Shown here: positions 15,964 through 22,847 of the stretch, in pieces
How the letters are laid out: each line of letters begins with the position of its first letter
Numbering within the stretch: position 1 is the stretch's first letter
DNA from: JBBDSV01 sp040904785
Lineage (GTDB): Bacteria > Actinomycetota > Nitriliruptoria > Nitriliruptorales > Nitriliruptoraceae
NCBI GenBank assembly: GCA_040904785.1
Contig: JBBDSV010000067.1
Span: forward strand, 1-27,874
Direction: 5' to 3'
Length of the DNA: 27,874 bases
Notes under the pieces: model-generated
Database searches by the model: none
What the model was told of the DNA's origin: nothing
The model's input: the letters and a program-made list of their open reading frames with translations, nothing else
Program-made: the position numbers and the translations under genes

Positions 15964-16260
15964 TCAGCCTCGGGCTGCGACCCATGCGCGTGCTGCATCT
16001 TCGACCTCGTCGCTCGCCCCTGCCGCGAGCACGTCGACCGGCGCGTCACCGCCGAGGCGCCGTTGGGAGTCGGTGAACCACGCGGCGATCGCGGCATCAT
16101 CCGCCCAGCCCTGCAGCAGGCGGAGGATGTCAAGCGCAACGTCGATGGTACGCCGACCATCGCCAGCAACTGCTGCCGACGTCGCAAGCACGTCGACGGC
16201 AGCGTCCCCGATGATGGCGCGAAGTTCCATCTCATCATCGAGTGGATCGTCGCGATACAT
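15964..16260 (-). CDS. Small protein resembling the MbcA/ParS/Xre antitoxin-type domain
   Basis: This 98-residue protein has an acidic, helical N-terminal half and ends WFTDSQRRLGGDAPVDVLAAGASDEVEDAARAW in two blocks. That end resembles the toxin-binding domain of MbcA/ParS/Xre antitoxins (DUF2384): W..R.LGG.AP.D.L..G..D.V...A. No RES-type toxin gene is adjacent, so it is not supported as a toxin-antitoxin pair. Its ATG overlaps the stop of the upstream gene by one base (TGATG). It is the last gene of the PD-(D/E)XK-SRPBCC operon. The similarity is by eye only. Confidence 0.55.
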   Translation of the reverse strand: MYRDDPLDDEMELRAIIGDAAVDVLATSAAVAGDGRRTIDVALDILRLLQGWADDAAIAAWFTDSQRRLGGDAPVDVLAAGASDEVEDAARAWVAARG

Positions 16261-16592
16261 CAGGCATTCCCGGCATGGCGAGCGTGCTCGGCTTCACATT
16301 CGGCGACGAACGCTTCAGCCGCTGCTTGACGTTCGGGAAGGTGCCGCCGTTCGTCGTCGATCCAGGCGATCCGGGCGCGGATCGCATCGGCCAAGACGGT
16401 GTCGACCTGGCGCATTCCGCGACGAACTCGCGGATCGACGGTGTCGGCCAGCGCGGCACCTTCGGCAGTAAAGCGCCGCAGTCGGCGCCGCTCGTCGGCG
16501 AGATATTCGTCGTACCGCTGCAGCGCCTGGAGTTCCTCGCGTGCGCGCAACAAGGTGAAATAGGCGGTCTCGGCAGCATCACGCCGGGTCAC
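16260..16592 (-). CDS. Helical protein of unknown function
   Basis: This 110-residue protein is almost entirely charged helix, rich in Arg, Glu and Ala (LLRAREELQALQRYDEYLA; RRGMRQVDTVLADAIRARI; RQAAAEAFVAECEAEHA), and probably forms a coiled coil. I do not recognise a family. Its GTG overlaps the SRPBCC stop (GTGA), and its stop overlaps the next start, so it sits in a tightly coupled operon with an SRPBCC protein and the MbcA-like protein. That supports it being a real gene rather than an antisense shadow. Confidence 0.7.
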   Translation of the reverse strand: MTRRDAAETAYFTLLRAREELQALQRYDEYLADERRRLRRFTAEGAALADTVDPRVRRGMRQVDTVLADAIRARIAWIDDERRHLPERQAAAEAFVAECEAEHARHAGNA

Positions 16593-17044
16593 GACGGTTC
16601 CTGCCCGTCGGACGATTTCGTCACGTGGCGTGTGAGGCCGGTGATGGCCCGGTCGATGACTGACTGGCCGACCTGCCGGATCATCGCACTCGGCAACGGC
16701 ATGTTGATCGCGAGCTCGACACGCGCGTCAAGGTGGACGGCACCGTCGGTACCGGATAGGTGGTAGTCGCCGTCGAACTTGGTCAACGCCTGGCCGTGAT
16801 CGAGCGTCCAGCGTATGTGGCCGTCCTCGCTGTAGTCGTAGGTCACGGTGTACGTGAGCGGCGCGATCGGGGTGTCGATGACGAATTCGACGTCGATCGG
16901 TCGTCCGGAGGCATCCGTGGAGCGCACCTCGACGGCGCGCACGCCGTCGACCCAGGTGGGATACGCCGCCATGTCCAGGATGGCCGCCTCGACAGCAGCG
17001 CGATCGGCGGCGAGCACCACGTTCGATTCGAACAGATGGCCCAC
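16589..17044 (-). CDS. SRPBCC-fold (START-like) protein
   Basis: This 151-residue protein fits the SRPBCC/polyketide-cyclase fold of lipid- or small-molecule-binding helix-grip domains: an N-terminal strand and helix with AAILDMAAYPTWVDGVRAVEV, central strands including TYTVTYDYSEDGHIRWTLDHGQ, and a long C-terminal helix (AMIRQVGQSVIDRAITGLTRHV). The ligand is unknown. GTG at 17044 has GAGGAG 5 bases upstream and a TACGCT -10 20 bases upstream. It lies 32 bases downstream of the PD-(D/E)XK gene, so it may be read both from that operon and from its own promoter. Confidence 0.8.
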   Translation of the reverse strand: MGHLFESNVVLAADRAAVEAAILDMAAYPTWVDGVRAVEVRSTDASGRPIDVEFVIDTPIAPLTYTVTYDYSEDGHIRWTLDHGQALTKFDGDYHLSGTDGAVHLDARVELAINMPLPSAMIRQVGQSVIDRAITGLTRHVTKSSDGQEPS

Positions 17045-17063
17045 GGTGACTCCTCGTGGCCGC

Positions 17064-17069
17064 AGCGTA
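17064..17069 (-). promoter_or_regulatory. -10 hexamer of the SRPBCC gene
   Basis: TACGCT on the minus strand, 20 bases before the GTG, with GAGGAG in between. It would be an internal promoter of the operon. Confidence 0.4.
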
Positions 17070-17076
17070 GCGACGC

Positions 17077-18120
17077 TCAGTCGGCGACTGACCCGCCATC
17101 GCCTACCGGCGCGCCCGCGTCCGGTTCGGCCAACTCCACCTGCAGTCGTTCAATCGCGGACTCCACGGCACGAAGTTCGGCCGCATCACGACGAAGCTGA
17201 CGACGCAGCGCCGACGCCCGCTCGACCGCCGGCCCCAACGCGTCGACATCGGATGACCACGCGGGACACAGATCGCGAAAATCGCACCAGTCGCACAGCC
17301 GATTCGGCGTGGGGTGATCGATTCCGGCCCGAATACTGGCCGCCGTCTCGCGAATCACCGCGTCGGCATGGGCGAGATCGATCTCCTCGATGTCGACAGC
17401 AACGTCGACGCCCGCAACGACGAACACCAGTCCGACGCTCGCAGGAAGCCGTCCGTAGAGGTGCTCGCAGGCGCGCGCGTAGATCGCCAATTGCAGGGAC
17501 TTGGCGACACGCTGACGCGGTTGCGCCCGACGGTTCGTCTTGTAGTCGATGACGTGGAGGTTGCCGTCGTCATCGCGATCGACGCGATCGATCGAACCGA
17601 CAACGATCGCTTCGTCATCGATCGGCAGTTCAAACCACGCTTCGGTGGCAACGGGCAGCCGGTAGGTCGGTGCCGCGCGTCGGTGGTAGCGGCGAAGCAC
17701 GTCCTGCGCGTGGCGGTAGTAGGCGACCTGCTCGTCGCGCTCGAGGTCGGCGAATCCAGCATGCTCCCAATGGTCGTAGAGAAACGTCAGCAGGGCGTCT
17801 TCTGACGGTGGCTCCGGCAGCTTCTGGTCGTAGAAGGCCTCGAGGGCGGCATGGACCGACGACCCAAAGGACAACGCGGGTGCCGGACGTGTCGGCAGTC
17901 GGTCGACGTAGGCGTAGCGGAACTTGCGGGGGCAGTTCTGAAACATGTCGATCCGACTGAATGACAATCGGACGCGACCGTCAGCGTCGATCAGCGGCGG
18001 TGTCTGCGCGGCCAAGCCGTCGACATCGAGGTCGTCGAGCTCGACGTCGGGCTGCTCAGCGGTCGACGATGAGGCGTCGGTACCGCTCAGGCCGGGTGCG
18101 TGTGTCGGTTCTGCGGTCAT
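17077..18120 (-). CDS. RecB-family PD-(D/E)XK nuclease with Fe-S cluster
   Basis: This 347-residue protein has an AddB/Cas4-like nuclease core. C63 (FQNCPRKFRYAYV) and C276, C279 and C285 (LCDWCDFRDLC) are the four cysteines that hold a 4Fe-4S cluster in this family. H90 (GSSVHAALEAF), D178 (GSIDRVD), D192 and K194 (VIDYKTN) and Q210 complete the nuclease site. Residues 1-45 are acidic and disordered; after 290 comes a coiled-coil-like tail. No helicase is fused, unlike RecB/AddB. It probably trims DNA ends in repair. It is the first gene of an operon with a TACGCT -10 six bases before the ATG, so leaderless. Confidence 0.88.
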   Translation of the reverse strand: MTAEPTHAPGLSGTDASSSTAEQPDVELDDLDVDGLAAQTPPLIDADGRVRLSFSRIDMFQNCPRKFRYAYVDRLPTRPAPALSFGSSVHAALEAFYDQKLPEPPSEDALLTFLYDHWEHAGFADLERDEQVAYYRHAQDVLRRYHRRAAPTYRLPVATEAWFELPIDDEAIVVGSIDRVDRDDDGNLHVIDYKTNRRAQPRQRVAKSLQLAIYARACEHLYGRLPASVGLVFVVAGVDVAVDIEEIDLAHADAVIRETAASIRAGIDHPTPNRLCDWCDFRDLCPAWSSDVDALGPAVERASALRRQLRRDAAELRAVESAIERLQVELAEPDAGAPVGDGGSVAD

Positions 18121-18126
18121 GCCGGC

Positions 18127-18132
18127 AGCGTA
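18127..18132 (-). promoter_or_regulatory. -10 hexamer, leaderless start of the PD-(D/E)XK gene
   Basis: TACGCT on the minus strand with 6 bases (GCCGGC) to the ATG. Confidence 0.5.
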
Positions 18133-18201
18133 ACGGTCGGTGTGACATCTCCCGCCTCATGCGGACCGACTCAACGTCGTGGGCGTGCGGACAGGCGTCG
18201 C

Positions 18202-18207
18202 TACCAT
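18202..18207 (+). promoter_or_regulatory. -10 hexamer of the clpP-like gene
   Basis: TACCAT, 46 bases before the chosen GTG start. A GAGAGG ribosome site near 18241 follows it. An in-frame GTG 10 bases downstream of the hexamer is an alternative start. Confidence 0.4.
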
Positions 18208-18253
18208 CGCGCCCGCCGTGGAAGACGGCGCGCGGTCGACGAGAGGCAAGACG

Positions 18254-18823
18254 GTGTCCGACGAGCTCGAGAAACTGCTGGGTGGCACCCGCCGCGCGTT
18301 CGACCGGCTGTTCGAGCAACGCATCGTGTTCCTCAAGGGCGCGATCGATGATGAGTTGACCGACGCGGTCGTCGCACAACTGCTCGCGCTCGATGCGGAC
18401 AGCGACGAACCGATCACGATGTACGTCAATTCGCCGGGCGGCATGATCACGGGCATGTTCGCGATCTACGACACCATGCGGCTGCTCGCCTCGCCCGTGG
18501 ATACGCGCTGCATCGGCCTGGCGGCGTCGGCTGGTGCCTTCCTCCTGGGCACGGGCACAGGCACGCGAGCATCGACGGAGAACGCGCGCATCATGATCCA
18601 TCAACCACTCGGTGGTGCGCGCGGTACGGCCAAGGACATCGAGATCCAGGCGAAGAACATCGTTTGGATGCGCGAGCGCATCAACGAGATCCTGGCAGAT
18701 CGGACGGGCAAGTCAATCGACGAGATTCGGCGGGACACCGATCGCGACTATTGGATGACCGCGGACGAAGCAGTCGCGTACGGACTCATCGACGAGATCG
18801 TCGCGCCCGGACAAGGCAGCTGA
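18254..18823 (+). CDS. ClpP-type serine peptidase
   Basis: This 189-residue peptidase has a complete catalytic triad: S92 in LAASAGAFLL, H116 in IMIHQPLGG and D165 in TDRDYWMTADEA, plus VNSPGGMITGMFAIYD and the EAVAYGLID end. The nucleophile-to-His spacing is one residue shorter than in E. coli ClpP; His-to-Asp is the same. It resembles the ClpP2-type paralogue, but no clpX or second clpP is adjacent, unlike the usual actinobacterial clpP1-clpP2 operon. GTG at 18254 has GAGAGG 8 bases upstream; the frame is open to 18179 but those residues do not look like ClpP. It converges with the NYN gene. Confidence 0.9.
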   Translation: MSDELEKLLGGTRRAFDRLFEQRIVFLKGAIDDELTDAVVAQLLALDADSDEPITMYVNSPGGMITGMFAIYDTMRLLASPVDTRCIGLAASAGAFLLGTGTGTRASTENARIMIHQPLGGARGTAKDIEIQAKNIVWMRERINEILADRTGKSIDEIRRDTDRDYWMTADEAVAYGLIDEIVAPGQGS

Positions 18824-18835
18824 GCGAGCATTCCA

Positions 18836-18852
18836 TCCCGCGCGATCCGGGA
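18836..18852. terminator. Weak hairpin between convergent genes
   Basis: TCCCG-7-CGGGA lies between the clpP-like and NYN stop codons. The stem is only 5 bp and no T-run follows on either strand, so it is a weak candidate for a two-way terminator. Confidence 0.25.
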
Positions 18853-18860
18853 CGGAAACG

Positions 18861-19967
18861 TTATGTCGCCGCCTTCTCCTCGGTGACGTACAGGTAGTAC
18901 TCCTGGTCGGCGTCCTCCCAGTCCATCTCCACGACATCCTTGGCGACGGCGGCCTTGCAGAACTGGAGGAAGCCGGAGTAGCCGAAGTTCTTCTCGGAGA
19001 AGTCCGGATCACGCTTGCGCAGCTGGTCTTTGAGGCCGGAAAGCGGTGGATCGCCGCCGAGTTCAGTCGTGAGATCCGCAACCGTTGCCCGCAGCAGCGC
19101 GAAGGCCGCGTCTTCATCGCGGGGTGCCGACGGGAAGTCGACCTCGGGATCCCCCGGTGCCGAGCCTTCGGTCAGCGTGACGATCTTCTGCTCTTCGAGG
19201 TGCCGCAAAAGTTCCCGGAAGCCGCGGAACCCGAAGTCGGTTTCAGAAAACGTCGGGTCCTTGCGAAGCAGTGCCCGCTTGAGGTTCGAAGCCTGCACCG
19301 GTCCCGCTGATGATGTCTGGATGCCGGTGAGTGTGCGTGTGATTAGGCGCTCGAGCTTGCGCAGATCCTGCTTCTGTGACGATCCGGAATCACCCACAGC
19401 GTGGGACGACTTCTTGGCACCACCGGTCGTCCCGTCCTTCGACGATGTCCGTCGTCCCTTCGAGGACTTGCGCGGCTCGCGCAGCGGAATGCCATCGAGA
19501 CGGTCGTAGAACAGGAACTCGTCGCATGCGGGAGGCAACATCGCTGACGTCGACCCCTTGAGGCCGACGCCGATGACCCGCTTGTTAAGCTCGCGTAGCT
19601 TGCTCACCAGCGGCGTGAAGTCGGAATCCCCCGAAACGATGACGAACGTCGACACGAAGTCGCGCGTGAGCGCAAGCTCCATGGCATCGACGGCCATCTG
19701 AATATCGGCCGCGTTCTTGCGCACGGAGTCAGACCGCTGTGGAATCTCCATGAGTTCGACGTTGGCGTCGACCATGCCCCGTCGATCGTCACTGAAGAGA
19801 TTCCAGTCGGCATAGGCGCGACGGGTGATCAGCCGTCCGCGCTCAGCGAGCGCGTCGAGCAGTGGCCGCGGATCGAAGCGGTAGCCGATATCACGCGCAC
19901 CGATCGCCACGTTCTCGTGGTCGATGTACAGCGCCATCCGCTCTTCGGAATGTTCTGAAGTCACCAT
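18861..19967 (-). CDS. NYN-domain protein with two LOTUS/OST-HTH domains
   Basis: This 368-residue protein begins with a NYN (PIN-like) nuclease domain at about 10-160: D16 in ALYIDHENV, D88 and D94 in AADIQMAVDAME, D114 and D116 in IVSGDSDFTPL, and GVGLKGSTSAML. A Lys/Ser-rich linker (about 163-200) follows. Two LOTUS (OST-HTH) winged-helix domains come next, near 201-268 (LKRALLRKDPTFSETDFG) and 285-362 (LKDQLRKRDPDFSEKNFG). LOTUS domains bind RNA, including G-quadruplex RNA, and NYN domains often cleave RNA, so RNA turnover is likely but the target is unknown. The start is leaderless: TAGTGT lies 6 bases before the ATG. Confidence 0.85.
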   Translation of the reverse strand: MVTSEHSEERMALYIDHENVAIGARDIGYRFDPRPLLDALAERGRLITRRAYADWNLFSDDRRGMVDANVELMEIPQRSDSVRKNAADIQMAVDAMELALTRDFVSTFVIVSGDSDFTPLVSKLRELNKRVIGVGLKGSTSAMLPPACDEFLFYDRLDGIPLREPRKSSKGRRTSSKDGTTGGAKKSSHAVGDSGSSQKQDLRKLERLITRTLTGIQTSSAGPVQASNLKRALLRKDPTFSETDFGFRGFRELLRHLEEQKIVTLTEGSAPGDPEVDFPSAPRDEDAAFALLRATVADLTTELGGDPPLSGLKDQLRKRDPDFSEKNFGYSGFLQFCKAAVAKDVVEMDWEDADQEYYLYVTEEKAAT

Positions 19968-19973
19968 GGCACC

Positions 19974-19979
19974 ACACTA
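19974..19979 (-). promoter_or_regulatory. -10 hexamer, leaderless start of the NYN-LOTUS gene
   Basis: TAGTGT on the minus strand with 6 bases (GGTGCC) to the ATG. Confidence 0.5.
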
Positions 19980-20022
19980 CAGCGTCGTGCGGCGCCGACC
20001 CCACACATCTCGCCGCGCTGCT

Positions 20023-20607
20023 TCACGCGACCGGAGCACCACCGTGAAGACGCAACAACGATGCCAGCGCCGCGTCGTCAACGTGTGGCGAGACGAGCGC
20101 ACCGTCGGCGTCGAGTACGGGGACACCGGCGAGACCTCGTTGGCGAAGGTGCGCCATCCGTCGGCGAGCAGCCGCCCGCGCGGCTGTGTCGGTCACAACA
20201 TCACGGATGGCGTCGGGCGCCAGGCCGATCGTGCGGCCGACCGCAAGTAACACTTCGACATCGGCGAGATCTTGATCTGCGGCGAAGTAGGAGTCGAACA
20301 CGCCCGTGCGCCATGCCGCACCGGCGCCAATCGAGTCGGCAAGATCCGACACGAGATGCGCGGCAATCGTTGGCGGCCGCAGCCGCGGGCGTCGGACGAC
20401 CAGCCCCTCGTCGAGCGCGGCCTGCTGCCAGCGGTCGATTTCCTCGAGAACATCGATCGTGACGGGCAACGTTTGATCGCTGCCGAGGAGGTCGAAACCG
20501 ACGAACCGCACCGCGTCGGGTGAACCCCCGGCCTGCGTCAAGCGCTCGACTCTCCTGACGGCCACCGCGGACGCCAGCGATGTGAAATCGAAGTACAACG
20601 TCAGCAT
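20023..20607 (-). CDS. DsbA-fold protein, 2-hydroxychromene-2-carboxylate isomerase-like
   Basis: This 194-residue protein opens YFDFTSLASAVAVRRVERL, the position of the FDF(S/T)SPYSYL motif of kappa-type GST and HCCA isomerases, with S10 at the catalytic serine position but Pro replaced by Leu. The helical insert (about 60-130) and the C-terminal GLAGVPVLDADGALVSPH, with a cis-Pro (GVP), fit the DsbA superfamily. It has no cysteine at all, so it is not a thiol-disulfide enzyme. It is the last gene downstream of the sigma-anti-sigma-lipoprotein set, 45 bases after the lipoprotein stop, with GGTGAG before the ATG. The substrate is unknown. Confidence 0.75.
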   Translation of the reverse strand: MLTLYFDFTSLASAVAVRRVERLTQAGGSPDAVRFVGFDLLGSDQTLPVTIDVLEEIDRWQQAALDEGLVVRRPRLRPPTIAAHLVSDLADSIGAGAAWRTGVFDSYFAADQDLADVEVLLAVGRTIGLAPDAIRDVVTDTAARAAARRRMAHLRQRGLAGVPVLDADGALVSPHVDDAALASLLRLHGGAPVA

Positions 20608-20652
20608 GCGCGTCTCACCCTGCCGGCACGACCGCGGCGTTGCAGACGATCT

Positions 20653-21300
20653 CTAGTAGTCGTAGGCGCCGCCGGATGTGTCCGACTCGTCTGTGCCGTC
20701 CGACATGTCGGTATCGTCCGATGCTGCGGCGGCTTCGGCGTCGCGAATCACTGTGCCATCGGGCGCAATGACCCACCAGACGTCCTGCACGCCCTGGCCG
20801 GTGACGTCACCGGGAGCGGAATCGCTCACCCAGCGGTACAGCGGCCACCCATCGTAGGTGAGCTGCTGGGTTCCGTCGTCTCGCTCGGCCGTGCCGACGA
20901 GCGTTGCGTCCACCTCGGCACCGAGAACCGGTTCGCCGTCAATCGTGTGCGGCGGCCAAGACGCAGCACATCCCCCCGTGCAGGTCGATGGCCCCTGCTC
21001 ATCGGGCTCGAAGATGTACAGCGTGTGGCCGTCAGCGTCGACGATGATCGAACCAAGCGACGTCCCACCCACGTGCAGGTCGGCTTCCCCAGATGACGCC
21101 ATGCTGTCGTCCGCAGAATCCGCGCCCTCGTCCGTGTCCATGGGCTCGTCGGCGGATTCGTTGGCCTCGTCGCGGGGCTGGTCCACGTCGTCGCCGCCCG
21201 AAGGCGCCTCTTCTGCACCACTGCAACCGGCGATGACCAGAAGTGCGGCGACAATCAGTGCGCCGCGCGCGGCAATGCGAAGATGCGTCGAAGATTCCAT
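20653..21300 (-). CDS. Secreted lipoprotein with Yx(F/W)xxD repeats (COG4315-like)
   Basis: This 215-residue protein has a type II signal peptide (hydrophobic 14-24, lipobox LVIAGC with lipidated C26). A long acidic, Ser/Asp-rich linker (about 30-72) leads to the conserved domain, with GTSLGSIIVDADGHTLYIFEPD (YIFEPD 95-100), C107 and C111 flanking GG, and the second repeat YRWVSD (155-160). The tail (about 190-215) is again Asp/Ser-rich. Proteins of this type are surface-anchored with no known activity; the two close cysteines may form a disulfide. The ATG at 21300 has GGAG 8 bases upstream and gives the signal peptide. It lies 38 bases after the anti-sigma stop. Confidence 0.85.
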   Translation of the reverse strand: MESSTHLRIAARGALIVAALLVIAGCSGAEEAPSGGDDVDQPRDEANESADEPMDTDEGADSADDSMASSGEADLHVGGTSLGSIIVDADGHTLYIFEPDEQGPSTCTGGCAASWPPHTIDGEPVLGAEVDATLVGTAERDDGTQQLTYDGWPLYRWVSDSAPGDVTGQGVQDVWWVIAPDGTVIRDAEAAAASDDTDMSDGTDESDTSGGAYDY

Positions 21301-21338
21301 TGGCCTACTCCTGATCGAGGAAGGGTGGCGACGTCGGG

Positions 21339-21992
21339 TCACCATTGCGGTACGCCCGTGCGGACGACCGTCGGACCGTCGTGGGACGGCGAGACGGCAT
21401 CCGGTTCTGCAGTGATCCAGAACGCGCGAAAGTCGTTGGGCGGACGCGTGACGGTGAACGCCGCGTCCAGCAGGTCTCCATCCGGTGTCGCAAGACCGAT
21501 ACTGACGATCCGTCCGCTGTCCTCGTAGAGCCAGGCTTCGTACACCGCCGGTTCTTCGAGCGGATCGACATCGGTGAGACGGACCTCGACGACGAATCCG
21601 TCGCCGGCGGGCACGAAGCGCACGTCGCCGGCGGCTTCGAACGGCGCTTCGGCCGCGACGGGAATCACGACCGGCGCCCGGTCCGCCACGGGTGAGAAGA
21701 TCGCGACCGCGGCGAGTGCCGCGGCGGCGGTTGCGGCCGCAATGTGCAGTGGCGCGCGCCGCCGCCGGACGACGCGGGCGAGAATTCGCGTCCGCATCGC
21801 CGGCTCTGGCTCCTCCAGCGGCATCCGTGCACGGTCGAGGAGCTGCCGGTACCGCAGGTGGGTATCTACCTCACCTTGGCAGACCTCGCACCCGGCGAGA
21901 TGCGTGCGCAGACGTGCAGACGCGTCGTCCGGCAGCGTCCCGAGTGCAAACGCGGCGAGGTCTTGCGGGGCATAGCCACAGGTCTGGGTCAT
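21339..21992 (-). CDS. Anti-sigma factor, zinc-type (RskA-like)
   Basis: This 217-residue protein has an N-terminal zinc anti-sigma motif, H31xxxC35xxC38 (RTHLAGCEVC), one membrane helix at about 82-99 after RRRRA, and an extracytoplasmic C-terminal domain (about 110-217) resembling RskA (VVEVRLTDVDPLEEPAVYEAWLYE; PPNDFRAFWITAE). Its cytoplasmic part should hold the adjacent ECF sigma factor, and the outer domain should sense a signal that triggers proteolysis. Its start overlaps the sigma stop (ATGA), the usual coupling of a sigma-anti-sigma pair. Confidence 0.88.
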   Translation of the reverse strand: MTQTCGYAPQDLAAFALGTLPDDASARLRTHLAGCEVCQGEVDTHLRYRQLLDRARMPLEEPEPAMRTRILARVVRRRRAPLHIAAATAAAALAAVAIFSPVADRAPVVIPVAAEAPFEAAGDVRFVPAGDGFVVEVRLTDVDPLEEPAVYEAWLYEDSGRIVSIGLATPDGDLLDAAFTVTRPPNDFRAFWITAEPDAVSPSHDGPTVVRTGVPQW

Positions 21993-22615
21993 GGTTGCAG
22001 CCCCAATTCTTCACAAGCGAGGCGGAAGGCGCGGAGCGCGTAGTAGGTCCGGGACTTCACGGTACCGACGGCGACCCCGAGCACTGCGGCGATGTCGGCC
22101 TGTGACCGACCTTCGAAGTACGCCAACTGCAGTACCTGGCGATGCGCAGGCGACAGTTGTTCCAGTGCTGCGCGCACCGCACTCGCCACAAGCATGGCGT
22201 CGATCTCGTCGTAGTCGTCGCCGACGGGCTGAAGCTCCTCGGTCACCGCGACAAGGCTCGGACGCCGGGCACGCGCGCGCTGGCGGTCAATCACCGCATG
22301 TCGTGTCACCGCGAACAGCCAGGTCCGTACCGAGCCTCGTTCCGTCGCGTACCGCCGGGCGTTGCGCCACACGCGGGTGAAGACGTCCTGAACGACGAGC
22401 TCGGCCTGTGAACGATCACCCAGGCGCCGCACGGCAAATCCGAACAGCGCCGCCGCATAGTCGTCGTACAGCGCCGCCAGCGCAGCCTCATCGTGCTGCG
22501 AGATCGCTGCGAGCAGGTCCTCGTCGCGCTGGCGGCGGTCGACGACACCGTCACGCCCACCCGTCGTGGTGGACGACTCACGGCGCGATATCGACCGCAC
22601 AGCTGCCTTTCTCAT
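21989..22615 (-). CDS. ECF-family RNA polymerase sigma factor
   Basis: This protein of about 208 residues has sigma region 2 at about 44-112 (AALAALYDDYAAALFGFAVR; LVVQDVFTRVWRNA; SVRTWLFAVTRHAVID) and region 4 at about 148-200 (LSPAHRQVLQLAYFEGRSQ with the helix-turn-helix ADIAAVLGVAVGTVKSRTYYA). No region 3, as expected for ECF sigma. It resembles SigK-type factors paired with RskA. The start is uncertain: ATG 22615 lacks a good ribosome site and the frame is open to 22738, but the upstream residues look non-sigma. It is coupled to the anti-sigma gene, with a lipoprotein downstream. Confidence 0.9.
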   Translation of the reverse strand: MRKAAVRSISRRESSTTTGGRDGVVDRRQRDEDLLAAISQHDEAALAALYDDYAAALFGFAVRRLGDRSQAELVVQDVFTRVWRNARRYATERGSVRTWLFAVTRHAVIDRQRARARRPSLVAVTEELQPVGDDYDEIDAMLVASAVRAALEQLSPAHRQVLQLAYFEGRSQADIAAVLGVAVGTVKSRTYYALRAFRLACEELGLQP

Positions 22616-22813
22616 GGCCGGCCGGTGAACGGCACCAGCTCCCATGATGCCGCTCCGTTGGCGCATCGGGGAGTCACCAGGGACTACGCACGCGCGACCC
22701 GAACGGTTCACCTGCACCGATCTCGGATCGAGGGTCAATGGTGGCGCCAGACCCCTCCATCAGGGACTTGCGGCCCTGCAGAGGCAGCTGTCGGGTCGCG
22801 TACGTTCGGCAGC

Positions 22814-22844
22814 GCCGTCAAGGAGGATCGCCGTCAAGGAGGAT
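22814..22844 (+). repeat. Tandem duplication of a Shine-Dalgarno-bearing 15-mer
   Basis: GCCGTCAAGGAGGAT occurs at 22814-22828 and again at 22830-22844, a 16-base period. Each copy carries AAGGAGG, a near-perfect ribosome site. Only the second is 5 bases from the GTG start of the SRPBCC gene. Confidence 0.85.
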
Positions 22845-22847
22845 GTC

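Noticed and set aside
15964..16592. Toxin-antitoxin pair formed by the 98- and 110-residue proteins
   Set aside because: The 98-residue protein resembles an antitoxin domain, but the partner is a coiled coil with no RES or other toxin signature.
20023..20607. Thiol-disulfide oxidoreductase (DsbA) call
   Set aside because: The protein has no cysteine, so only the fold, not the activity, is supported.
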